From contig JAMAHW010000076.1 in NCBI GenBank assembly GCA_023627715.1, forward strand, positions 147,912-211,911: a stretch of DNA of 64,000 nt. The letters run 5' to 3'. Of the stretch, positions 35,292 through 45,545 are shown piece by piece. The DNA is from Periconia sp. R9002. Lineage: Eukaryota; Ascomycota; Dothideomycetes; Pleosporales; Periconiaceae. A program made the translations under genes and the position numbers. A model generated the notes under the pieces. It worked only from the letters and a program-made list of their open reading frames with translations. It was not told the DNA's origin and made no database searches. How positions within the stretch are numbered: position 1 is the stretch's first letter; each line of letters begins with the position of its first letter.

Positions 35292-36496
35292 ATGTTGGAC
35301 TTTCGACCAGCCCTGGATGTGGCTCTCCCCGCCGTGAGAAAGCTACCTGAGTGCGCTGATGTTTACACCACCATCATCCCATACCTCCCGCAGCTTTATG
35401 AGCTTCCCCAAAAGATCCTTGAAAACTACAACAATTGGGAGGCCCTTCAGTACATTTACCTGTCCACCAATCCGTTCATAACGGGCCTCGCGTTCGCACT
35501 CTTTCTCACCCCGGTTGTTTTCATCGTTTCCGAAATCAACAAGAATTATTCTCAGGTGGACAGACTGTGGAGCATCCTCCCCGTCATCTACAATTGCCAC
35601 TATACTTTGTGGGCGCATCAATCGGGGATCCCCTCCCAAAAATTGGACCATGTCATGGCTGTTACGGTTCTCTGGGGTGCCCGCCTCACCTTCAACTATT
35701 GGCGCAAAGGTGGTTACTCTATCGGGTCTGAAGACTACAGGTGGAACATTGTCAAGGACACCATAGGGCCGTACGGCATGTTTGTCTTCAACATCGTATT
35801 CATCTCGCTTGCTCAAAACGTACGTCCCCTTCACTCCTAAACCAAGACAGCGCGAACTGATGCCCCCAGATCCTCCTCTTCATAATAACCGGCCCAACCT
35901 ACATCCTCCTCCTCTGCTCGCGCATCTCCGGCAATACCCTCACAACCTACGATTCCTTCTTCTCCAAGCTCATCTTCCTCACCATCATTGTCGAATTCTA
36001 CGCCGACCAACAACAATGGAACTTCCACCAAGCCAAAGCGATCTACAAGCGCACCGCCAAAGTCCCCAGGAGCTACGGCTACACACGTGAACAGCTCGAC
36101 CGGGGCTTCAACACGAGCGGAATGTGGGCGTACTCGCGCCATCCCAACTTCGCCGCCGAGCAGGGCGTCTGGCTCTTCTTGTACCAGTGGTGTTGCTGCG
36201 AGAGCTACACGTACCTCAACTGGTGCTTTGCCGGCGCAATTTCGTATCTCTTGCTGTTCCAGTCCAGCACGTGGTTGACGGAGAAGCTGAGCGCGGGCAA
36301 GTACCCAGAGTACAAGGTCTACCAGAAGAAGGTGGGCAAGTTCCTGCCCAAGGCAACCACGGAGAGCATGGATAGCGTCCAGGCTCCGAAGGTGGAGGGT
36401 AACGGGAAGAAGGTCGAGGGTGATGGCAAGGCGGAGTCTTCTTCAACGCCTAACAGCGCGTCCAAGGCCGGGGGCAAGGCTAAGAAGAGGAGGTGA
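35292..36496 (+). CDS. DUF1295 / steroid 5-alpha-reductase C-terminal-like membrane protein
   Basis: Polytopic membrane protein of the DUF1295 family, related in fold to 3-oxo-5-alpha-steroid 4-dehydrogenases; the substrate is unknown. Exons 35292-35819 and 35870-36496 around a 50-nt intron; 384 residues. Hydrophobic segments alternate with conserved motifs: SQVDRLWSILPVIYNCHYTL, RLTFNYWRKGGYSIGSEDYR, YADQQQWNFHQ and, near residue 275, GMWAYSRHPNFAAEQGVW, the family hallmark (R-H-P-N-x-x-x-E). The C-terminus is a Lys/Ser/Gly-rich tail ending in KAGGKAKKRR, which could serve as an ER retrieval signal, as in other ER-resident enzymes; this is inference. An upstream TATA box supports the start. 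Confidence 0.9.
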
Positions 36497-38927
36497 AGGC
36501 GCACACTGAGCGTCGTTGACGAATAAGTCTACGATTGACTCTCACACACGCATCGAACGTTCAGATGGAAATCGGAGTGGCTTTCTACTGATCCAGCAGC
36601 TTTTCGTGTGAGGTTGGATACTTCTGTTCGCAGCCAGCCAACGATCACACACTCTTGTTTTTCAACCATCCACTGGTACCTCTCACAGCTCACCTTACCC
36701 CAATAAACGCCACTCTCTCCACCCCCGCCCCCCCTTCTCCCTCCAGACCACTTCACATCTCAGCTCTTGCAGACGGACAAAAAAAGAAGAAGTAAATCTT
36801 GCTTCTCTGGAAAAAACATCATAGCATAGCATGAAACGTAATCAGTATAATGTAATCAATCGAATACAATGTGCTCTCAACCTCTTCTTCCTATTCATTC
36901 TCAGTGATTCTAAGTGTTGCGGATTCGTAAATGTGTACAGGTGTAGAAATGTACCATTTCCCGCCTTTATCCTCATATGGGAATGAAAAGGGGGGATGAT
37001 GATTGTTTAAGTATGAAGGGTACTTATGTAAGTAGTTTAGCTGAGAGTTCTATGTCACGTACGTGGATGATGGATAGGATGCACTATTCTAGATATTCAA
37101 TGATGGAAGGTAAGTGAGTGATGAAGCTTCGCGGGGAGAGACAAGAAATGATATGTCATCGACAGAAGGACAGAAAAAAATACACGATATGTCATCGATT
37201 GATGGATCGGTGTGGGTACTACATATGCAGATCATACGACTACACCTATGTAAAGTGCGAATTGGGGGGTAGGTGGGCTAGCATGGATGGATTGATTGAT
37301 TGATGCAACGAACGCCATGTCATTCCGCAACATTATGTTTTCTTTTCTAGAAAAACTCTAGAAGGTGGGCTACCTTGCTCCGTGTATCTCCTTTTCCTTT
37401 GCTTAGTCTGACTACACTACATTCATGTATGTAGGTAACCAAGTAGACATGTCATACCTGTCAGTCTGTGCGTATGATAGGTACATACCTAGGTAGGTAC
37501 AACGTACACGCGTCGTTGGGCCGTGGGGTTGAAAGATGGGCAAAGCTGTCCATCCATGTGTCCATCCGACCACCTGCCAGCCTACCTACCACAGGCGTAT
37601 TACCCCGCCTTACCACCACATGGAGTCGTATCCATTCGTAAGACTCGCAGTGGTGGTACACATTCGTAGGAACTCACCTTAGCTCTGATTCGCTATGAGT
37701 GTACGTGATTGTTAATAGGTAAGGCAGCAAGTTTATATCCGAAGGAAAACGCCACGGGAAGTTAGTTCCCCCACACTCCACATTTCGGGATTGTTTGGGG
37801 TAAGGGCGTTTCCTGTGTTTTCTATCTTATGTACCTAGACAGCTGCTGTCGTGTGGTGGCATGATATATTTGTGATATGCGGTAGGGTTAGATTGGGGGC
37901 AAAACGAGCGCATACGCGAGATTTTCCCCGTCTGTATGTACGTGCATGTGCGTGCGAGATGCGAGAGAACAGATAGAAATAGATGGGTAGATCCTAGTAA
38001 CGCGAAGATGGTCGTTGTTCGTATGAGTGCGTATCGCCGGGTGGGAAGATGGAATGACCCGAACGCACAAACAACTCAAATGCGCGATCATCGCGGCCAG
38101 ATCGTTTACTTGATTCTTTTCTCGTATTTCATTTGTTCAACGGAAAATAGTAGCCCAAAGGACCAGCAGAAAAGGGTAAATAAATGGGTCTTGGTACGAC
38201 AGCGGACCGCACATTTGGCGCAAGTAGGTCGTCGGTCAGCCCTGGCACCAACAGAGGGGATGGATCCGGGTGAAATGTGACGACAACGGGTGGCAAAAGA
38301 CCAACGAGAAGGATCCAAAAACAGCATGCCGAGACGGGGTGGTTGCTCGCGTACAGTAGTTGGCGACGTGCTGGGCTGACGGTGACGGGGTCTATTGCAC
38401 CGCACAATTGACGCAGGGCTGGATGGAGGAGTGGTGTCGCATTGCAGAGAGAGAAGAAGGAGGGACCGACCCCGCTAACCCGATTCCAGCCGATCTCCCG
38501 GATTGGCTGGCCCCACGCAACTTGCTCAAACCAGGCATAACGTGCCCTCACTCATCCACCTTGGGCGAGTGGTGATTCGCCGAAGGGCCGCGTTTGTCAT
38601 GCTCGTGAGGTGAGGGAAATGTGCGGAGGGGGGCTGACCCAGTGCTGTGTGGTGTGCCACGCCACTGACGAGCAGCATCTGGGAGAGATAGAGGAGCTGA
38701 GTGGAGACTTGGGGTTTCAGTTGGGAAGGTATGACCCGCCTTCGATACCCTTCGATAGTCTGCTTGTTGGGGCAGGGGGGAAGGCCTGGCTGAGATATAA
38801 GTTCACCCCTCCTTCCTGCCCCTCGTCTGATTTCTTCTCTTCTACCATCAAGCAACGAATAACATCTTCGATCCAAATACAACTCTTCATAACCCTTTCA
38901 AACCAACCACCCTTCAATCAACTCAAC
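36497..38927. other. Long non-coding stretch
   Basis: About 2.4 kb, the longest gap among the housekeeping genes. The left part (36.5-37.1 kb) is 3' flank of the DUF1295 gene. The middle has low-complexity CTAC/GTAG and GATTGATTGATT-like repeats (about 37.29-37.31 and 37.48-37.50 kb). The right part is the upstream region of the metallothionein gene. No ORF there has a motif. Confidence 0.45.
38796..38801 (+). promoter_or_regulatory. TATA box of the metallothionein gene
   Basis: The sequence tataag lies about 130 nt upstream of the ATG at 38928, followed by a CT/CA-rich leader, as in inducible fungal promoters. Confidence 0.5.
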
Positions 38928-39060
38928 ATGCCTGGCTGCGGAACTGCTGGTTGCACTTGCGCCGACTGCGGATGCGCTCAGGGTGCCTGCAACTGCGGCA
39001 AATGTGAGCCCCCTCTCTCTTCCTTAGTCGCAGGCCATCCATGCTGACGTCGTCCTAGAA
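38928..39060 (+). CDS. Copper-type metallothionein, 25 residues
   Basis: Small Cys-rich metal-binding protein. Exon 1 (38928-39003) encodes MPGCGTAGCTC, then ADCGCAQGACNCGK; seven Cys at positions 4, 9, 11, 14, 16, 21 and 23 of 25, as in the 25-26-residue Neurospora-type copper metallothionein. The donor GTGAGC at 39004 leaves one T in the exon. A 55-nt intron ends at TCCTAG (39058), and the next bases AA complete a TAA stop. So the stop codon itself is split by the intron. If unspliced, the frame would add KCEPPLSSLVAGHPC-like residues before a stop. The chelated metal is inferred from family size and Cys pattern. A TATA box precedes it. Confidence 0.85.
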
Positions 39061-39414
39061 ACTCCCACCGACAATGACAACAAAGACGCGGTGCGGTATC
39101 CAATGACTCTCTTCGCTTCGACTCGACCATGACCTCTTTCGATTCGGCAGACTGTCTTTAACACACATATATACCCTCTCATGTTTCCTCTCCGGCCATA
39201 GTCAAAACACGCGTCCGGTCTTCTTCGTCGACTCTCCTTAGTACAATCTTTGCTGAGTTCGTTTTGTTCTCCCTACGAGATTCAGCTACGAGAGATTGGG
39301 GGCATTGTGGTAGCATCAGCTAGTCAACTCTGTGAAACAAGGAATAAATCATCCTGTGAAAGAACAAGTCTGTATAGCCTCGGAGAGATGTGATGCTTAC
39401 TACGTAGCCCTTGT

Positions 39415-41822
39415 TCAACTGACAGCTCCCCGTTTCCCCACATCCTCGAGATCGATGACCTCCTCTTCCACTTCCAACTCTGCAGCCTTTGCCTTGCTAT
39501 TCTTGCCGTTCTTACCATTTTTACCGACTATGCTCCCGCTCCTGTCCCCGCCTGGGCCAAATGTGTCACCCTCGTCCTCGTCGCCGAATAGAAACCCCTT
39601 GCCCTTCATTCGCCTCTTCTCATCAGACGCAAATGCCGAATGAGCCGTGTTCGAAGCAAATGTGGAAGCAGTCGAGTCCTGCCCTAGCATCCAGGAAAAG
39701 TTAGATGACGCCAAGGTAGGCCGGGAACGGGGAGACAGATTCAGGGATGCCGCAGGCGACTTCTGCGTAGACGGAGGTGAAGTTGGGCGAGGGAAGGTTG
39801 CAGAGGATGTAGGTCGTGAGCTCGAACTGGTTGCTCCTGGAGGTGCGCTCGATGTCCGTTCCAGTACTGCCGGTGTAGCAGACTTGGGAGTCAGAAGACT
39901 TGCCGTAGCACTGGTTGTTGATGCTTCCTCCGTGGTCTCATCTACAGGCAACGGTATCGAAGAATCCTCTAGATAGACTTGAACAAACTGGACTTTGGCA
40001 ATGGCCAGGCTCAACGCTTCCACCGACTCGGTCTTCGCTTTCCCGTCTTCGCTCTGTTCCTTATGGTGGTCCCAAAGTTCGGCTACCGCAGATTCAAGCA
40101 TCTTTGCGAGGTTCTTGCTCCTCCGTTCCAAACTTTCAATCTTTTTGATAGCATTGCCTGACTGGGTCCGTCCGAGACTTGGCCGGTTGCCCACGACCGG
40201 AGTTAGCGGTGCTGGTTTGCGGAATTCGCGTCCTCCGGACCGCGGTGTACTTTGTCCCGAGTTGTTGCCAGACTGTATGGCTTCCACATTCTTCTTGACT
40301 TCTCCCACTGCGTCCCGTATCACTTTGCTTACTCCCCACTGTGACCCGCGGTCAAGCACATTCTTCGCTGCACCTTGAAGAAGAGCTTCTATCCCACCAC
40401 CTTGCTGGCCTGCAAAGCTTCGAGCCGATCCTAGACTGGCTCTTGGTCGATGATTTGCAGTGGGTGGTGGACTTGAAGAGATATTCAATGGTGTGCCTGC
40501 TGGAATCTCCGGCGCCTTTTTTCCATAACGTGAAATGATCTCTGCACCACCTTCCGGTGTCAAGTGATCCCGGAGGTACAACGCATCCTTGATGAATGTA
40601 AAAGCAGGTTCCTTTGGCTCGGGGTATCTCAGTAAGAGTGTGAAAACCTCATTAGTATCAGCTGCGACGAGGTCCCAGCGTATGCGAAGCAGCATAGCCA
40701 CCGAAATCATGTCGACAAGCTCTAGAGTAGCATCAATCGCAAAGAGAGCATCCCACATGTTGAGCACTTCATCGAGGGGATACTCACGCCCAAACAGTAG
40801 GCGTATCCACCGTCTGTATGGTCAGTCTAGCTAGAACAAAATCAAACTGAAGGGCTCTCTTACAAGAGGAATATTTGGGGAACAATCTCAAGCTTGGTCA
40901 GATGGGCGGCAAGCTCCGGATCTGCTTTCGGAAGATATCTTTCGAAAATCCGCGAACAACGTGCAATCATGGGGGTATCTTTGGTGGCGGAACCGGGCTC
41001 GGCGGGAGCGTAGAACGACTTGGCTGTCTGCATGATCAACGAGAAGACGGTAAACGAGTCGTGCTCAATGAACTTTGCGTCGAGCATTTGGATAAGCGTG
41101 CGATCCACCCCCGAATCGTCGCCATGGTTGACCTCTACGGCATCTCTTTCCACCACCCACAACAGAGGTGCCAGTATCTCATGCATGCCTTGCCTGTATC
41201 CAATTTGCGGATGCATTTTACACCACACGAAAAGGATATCCAACATGATGTTCTGTGTGGCGGGCTGGCGAAAGTACATGTTCTCCGGCATGCATCGTTC
41301 AATATCTTGGAAGATCTCGGCTCGAAGAGCCTCGTCGGCTCGTAGGGCTACCCATGGGGACTTTCAAGGCTTAGCACGGGTCAATAAGCGGCACATGAGC
41401 GTGGTGGCTGTTGGCGTTACCTCTGAATTCTCGGTGAGAGGATCAACAGACGACTCGAATTCGTCGGGGTGCTCAATGGCGCGAAGATAGTGGGAGCGGA
41501 GGGAGTGGTAGGAGTTGCGCGACTCGGTGAGGCGGTTCGACCATGACGAGCGGTCCAAGGTCTTGAAGAGAAGAAAGATCTGAGGGGAATCAATATGTTT
41601 ATTGCAAGCGAGGGGGGTTCTGGGTTGTGCGTACCTTCCAACATACGGAGCGCAGCCCCGCTGTGATTCGAGGCTCCCTGTGTGACGATACCGCTATCTT
41701 CAAGTCGGTCAAGGAGTGGAAACCGTCCAGTTGACGCCAATGTTTCCTGGGGCGGAAGATTAGCCACGAACGCTCGATAATGGCTACGTGTATGCGTACT
41801 CTGCTTCCAGAATGGTCCTCAT
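39415..41822 (-). CDS. TBC domain Rab GTPase-activating protein (TBC1D5-like)
   Basis: GTPase-activating protein for Rab proteins; TBC1D5-like members act on Rab7 in endosome/retromer and autophagy traffic. Five exons: 41822-41800, 41746-41635, 41579-41421, 41360-40864 and 40813-39415; introns of 50-60 nt; 729 residues. The 23-nt first exon encodes MRTILEAE. The TBC domain spans about residues 10-330: GLRSVCWKIFLLF, DPLTENSESPWV, RAEIFQDIERCMPENMYFRQ with the Arg finger IxxDxxR-type motif, GYRQGMHEILAPLLWV with the Gln finger, and PQIFLLRWIRLLFGREYPL. The C-terminal half is Ser/Pro/Thr-rich with a coiled-coil part and a Lys/Asn-Gly repeat (KNGKNGKN) and an acidic end. Head-to-head with a possible small gene at 42.1 kb. 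Confidence 0.92.
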
Positions 41823-42099
41823 GTCGAGCAGGAGAGGATCACGGTAGCTTTGTGGCGAGGGGTAATGTGCACCTTGATGTCGGCGCTATCCATCTGTGCG
41901 CTCAGCGGGTAAGCTGTCGTGATTCATAGCTCGGATTATGCGGGCCAACGTCACGTAATCAAGCAAATCGAGTAACTTTAATCAGGTAATTCAAGCGCGC
42001 CACCACTCGCCATGAGAATCTCGCAGTTTTAGGGGAACATTGTTTGTTTGATTACTATTTAGCGACAATCTAATTCCGACAGTACAAAAGTAGGCCATC

Positions 42100-44603
42100 A
42101 TGAGTGTCAACCAGGTGAGTCATTCGTATACTTTTGTGCTTGGAATATGGATGTGTTTTCGTACATTCAAAGGATACAGTCAGCCATTAATGCATAACAT
42201 ACTGTGTGCATGATGCAATTGCAAACCCATACACGTTCCCTCTGTAGTGACAGCGTGCTGCTAGGGATGGCTGACACTGATTGAGCGTTCGGCGATGGAC
42301 CAGAGTTGTGATAGAATTTACTCCGAGAAATGCTTGACTATGTACCGTGGAGCGATGGCAAGCGGTTCATGAGCGGTTTGTTCTTTTATTGCCATTTTAT
42401 ACAAACCCTTCGTATCCGCTAAGCATATGGTAACTGTGTACTTGGTCGAGTTATTAACTATTAACTCTAGTTTGGTGTTCGCCATATCTCCGTTAAAGAG
42501 CAGACTCATGCTTGGAGGCTATATGTTGTCCTAAGACCGACGGCATTGCATGGCTGGAACATTGCGCGCAGCCGTCAACAGCATTTCCAATTATATCATG
42601 AGCACGGCGCAGATGTATGGCGTATCGCATACGAATCGATTTCATGAAGGCCCCCCATTTTTTGTGACGTATTGTGTCGTTAATTGCGAAGTCGCATTTT
42701 GCGCACTTTAGTCGAATGTGCACATAGAAAGATGGTTCCACAGATCAGACATAGGGGGATGAAGTAGACTGTATAGCAGCCCCATGAATTCGGAAAACGC
42801 GACTGTGCTCAACTAGAATCCCATTAACATGAGAAAAATGCTGAGGAAACAGAGCTTTTGACAGAATCCGATGTCTTATATATAGCCAGGGCAAGTACCA
42901 GAACCAGCTGTCTCGTGACACCCAAATCCAGGTCAGAAAGGGGTGAAGCGATGGAACAACCCATACTTTTAAGGCGTCTTGTTGCTTAAACTGGCGCGTT
43001 AAGGCCCGACCGCGGAGTCTAGCACAAAATTAATGCTTGAGCATTAGGAAGAGTGGACCTGATGCAACTTACAAGATTTAATTTTTCCTTTCTTTATAGT
43101 CACCAAGTCCTCCTCATCACGTTGCTCTGCATCGGGGGCGGTGAGAGCGAGGACAGATGGGTGAAGTACCGAGAGGTTGATAGGCCCCCCTATGTCCGTG
43201 ATACTTGACTCGTCGGCGCCAAGGTTATCATCTCCCATGATGTCTTCGAGTTCATCAACTCCGAGGTTATCATTGAGGTTGCTTTCGATGATGCTTTCGA
43301 GGCCGAGGTTACCTTCGATGATGTCTCTAGGATGTGACGGCGCAGGTTCCATTCGCATCGTAGAAATGGATTTGGGTGAGGCTGCGTCCTGAGGTCGAGG
43401 ATGTGACGCCGCGGGTTCTATTCGCTTTGTAGAAACAGAGTTGGGTGACACTGTCCTGATCCGCTTGGTACAAACAGGGAGAGGCGAATCCCTTAGCTTT
43501 GGCAACAGTACCCTAGCCTTCCACTCTTCGAATGCATTTCGTCTTTCGAGGTAAGCTCTGAAGAAAGTTATCAGCGAGGCGTGGGGTAGAGGAGCGTGAA
43601 GTGGGTAGAGGTAAAGACGTTGGTGGGTGAAGTCCTGGTGGTGGTGCACTGGGGCTGGTCGTCTGGTCAAATCCTCTCCGGCTGTTGATGTGTTGCTCAG
43701 GGTTGCGTCTGAGAGACCCTAAAAGCCATTGAGCCTGTTGTGGTGTTGGAGCTCTTGCTCCAGATCGTAACTCCCTTCGAATAGCAGGATTAGGTCGTTT
43801 GGAGCGCGGCATTCTGGCAGATGCAAAGTGAAGACGATGATGTTGTAGAAGCCATGTTTTCAGTGTGATGCGGGGATTTGTAATAATAAGAAAGAAGTAG
43901 GTACGAGTTAGAAGGAAGTAAGTTACGAGTTGGGAAGGAACAGTTGGAAAGGACGGTCTTCATTGAGTGCTAGCCCTATTTGGTATGCGTGTGTGTGTAT
44001 TACCATTACGTGACTCTTCTCCCAACATCACCAATGCAGTCTGATATTCGCAGTTCTATGTGCAAGCGGATATATTTCTCCCTCATGTTAAGGACATGAT
44101 AGGGTTTACGTACAAGGAACTTAGTTGCGTTGAACTCCAGGTACAGAGTCGTTTGTTATCGAGACACCACGTGTATTGAGACATTCATCACTCATTGTAT
44201 CACTCCTGGTTGAGTTAAGCTGACTTTGTACCCACAATATAGGTGCAGGTGGTGGAAGGTGGAACCGGTTAGTGGGACATCCACGCAGGGCCATCGAAAC
44301 TGATAGAAATCCACGTAAGCTGTTATTTTCTCAAATACTTCACTCATCTTACATATTAGAGGGTGATTAGCCAATAACATCTTGTAAAAGTTTTGTATAT
44401 AATCTAATGCATAACATAATGTGTGCATGATGCAATTGCGAACCCATACACGTGCGCTGTAGGGACAGAGTGCCGCTATGGATGGTTGACACGAGGTAGG
44501 TCTCTATTTTCAGTTCTGCGGCTCACCAATGGCTACGAAAAACGCGCTATTGCACGGCAGTCTTCCCGCTGTAGATGTTTCATTCGGTCGTTTTGAGCCA
44601 TAA
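42100..44603 (+). CDS. Possible small split gene spanning the repeat-flanked insert
   Basis: A strong start/donor pair lies at 42100-42114 (ATG AGT GTC AAC CAG then GTGAGT). If the intron is very long, a pyrimidine-rich acceptor CTATTTTCAG at 44513 joins in phase to a 29-codon exon ending in TAA at 44601-44603, starting FCGSPMATKN. The product would be 34 residues, with no family. The putative intron would contain the whole repeat-flanked accessory insert. Alternatively, the first exon belonged to a gene broken by the insertion, or is chance. Divergent from the TBC gene. Confidence 0.2.
42188..42277 (+). repeat. Direct repeat, left copy (about 90 bp)
   Basis: Starts taatgcataacatactgtgt and ends near gatggctgacac. 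It matches 44405-44493 in the same orientation with roughly 85 percent identity and one gap of about 3 nt. The two copies bracket the decayed accessory genes. Confidence 0.85.
42493..42741 (-). pseudogene. Relic of the two-finger accessory protein (copy 2)
   Basis: An 82-codon frame opened by a non-ATG codon. It keeps CAKC followed by HLRRAH, then CAQC followed by HIASKH. That is two Cys pairs, each followed by H-x4-H, the same layout and H-x4-H spacing as the intact protein at 2932-3798, although overall sequence identity is low. The C-terminal half seen in copy 1 is missing. It lies downstream of the first accessory gene on the same strand, as in copy 1. Confidence 0.6.
43044..43812 (-). 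pseudogene. Decayed ELRSGARAP-family gene (copy 2)
   Basis: ATG at 43812 opens with MPRSKRPNPAIRRELRSGAR and continues to WLLGSLRRNPEQH, closely matching copy 1 (RPNPTARKELRSGARAP, WLLNSMRQDPGQH). Around 43547-43554 the frame changes: one extra C compared with copy 1 moves the reading into the frame that ends near 43044 (LERRNAFEEWKARV). The rest is Ser/Pro-rich with a repeated SxSTxRxEPAxSHPR, then an acidic region with repeated NLG(V/A)DE. A donor GTAAGT at 43072 in the context tgtaagttgcatca is shared with copy 1, showing the exon boundary is homologous. The frameshift makes it a likely pseudogene. Confidence 0.65.
44405..44493 (+). repeat. Direct repeat, right copy (about 89 bp)
   Basis: Starts taatgcataacataatgtgt and ends near gatggttgacac. 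Pairs with 42188-42277. The 2.13 kb between them holds the two broken accessory genes. Confidence 0.85.
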
Positions 44604-45077
44604 CTAGTTCATAGTCATCCACGCCGGTGCACCTAAAATTGGAACTTCAATATATCGAAACCCATGGCTCGTGTATTTTCTCTGCTCGCTACATTTGTCT
44701 TCTTCATCGACACATTCCATGTAGAGTCGCTATTTTTGTATCCATTGATGAGCAGGCTGTGACAACATGGTATACGAGTACGAGTGGTAGCTTCAGCCGC
44801 CGAAATACAGTAACAAGTCGTCCAAATCACGATCCCTGCTTCGCAACTTCATAGCTGAGAATAAGCAATGATGTCGTACCCACAAACATGGACTCAACAG
44901 ACAAACTCCCCGGTTGTCATTCCGTTCGTATATGCGGAAGAATTACGTGCGGACGGCAAAAACCTTCCTACGTCATGGTCTCGCGAAGACTTGGTGCGCC
45001 GTTACCGCGGATTCCTCCCAGGAATGGATGTGATGCCAAGGCCTAATCACATTACTCATCCAGCCTCTCGATTTCCT
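44604..45077. other. Intergenic region downstream of MED31
   Basis: About 0.47 kb. A plus-strand 106-codon frame (44868-45188) crosses into the MED31 coding region on the other strand and shows no motif; its C-terminal third is antisense to MED31, so it is not called. Confidence 0.4.
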
Positions 45078-45545
45078 TCAGTCCTTCTTGTCGGGCACGG
45101 CATTCCTCTGGCCTTGGACCATCAGGTTATGGACGAGCTCAGGGCTCATGACATCGCGCCGGAAGCGCTCGTTCTGAAGCAGCTCTAGCGTACGCAGTGT
45201 GGGACCAGGGTGGCTGTATACAGATGCTCAGTCATCCATCGATCAATAGATAAGTGTGCAATTATAGAGAGGAGGTAACCTACTGAAGATATATCGAATA
45301 TTGGGGCTCCTTAAAGTACTGCAGGTAACCGAGGTAGGCTACAAAGTCGGGCTTCTCAAACAATTTCTGCATGGCCAGGTATTGGAGATAGCCGGGATTG
45401 GCAAGGCATTGGACAAACTAGGGCACGGCGTCAGATCAACACGGGAAATAAGGGGGGTGACGTCGCGAGGACAAGGCGGACGGACCTCCAGCTCGAGCTC
45501 GAAGCGCGAGAAACCTCCGTACTGCGGTTCCTGGGAGGATGACAT
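45078..45545 (-). CDS. MED31: Mediator complex subunit 31 (Soh1)
   Basis: Conserved middle-module subunit of Mediator, linking regulators to RNA polymerase II. Three exons: 45545-45486, 45417-45284 and 45213-45078; introns of 68 and 70 nt; 109 residues, about the family core size. The joined sequence contains QEPQYGGFSRFELELE, FVQCLANPGYLQYLAMQKLF, YLGYLQYFKEPQYSIYL, HHPGPTLRTLELLQNERFRR and DVMSPELV, the complete Med31 domain. The first donor is GAG|GTCCGT, which departs from the usual GTRNGT but phase and homology leave no doubt. The second intron splits a CAC codon in the YLxxPGPTL motif. Confidence 0.93.

Noticed and set aside
44868..45188. Plus-strand 106-codon frame
   Set aside because: Its last third is antisense to MED31 exon 3 and the rest has no motif or homologous look.
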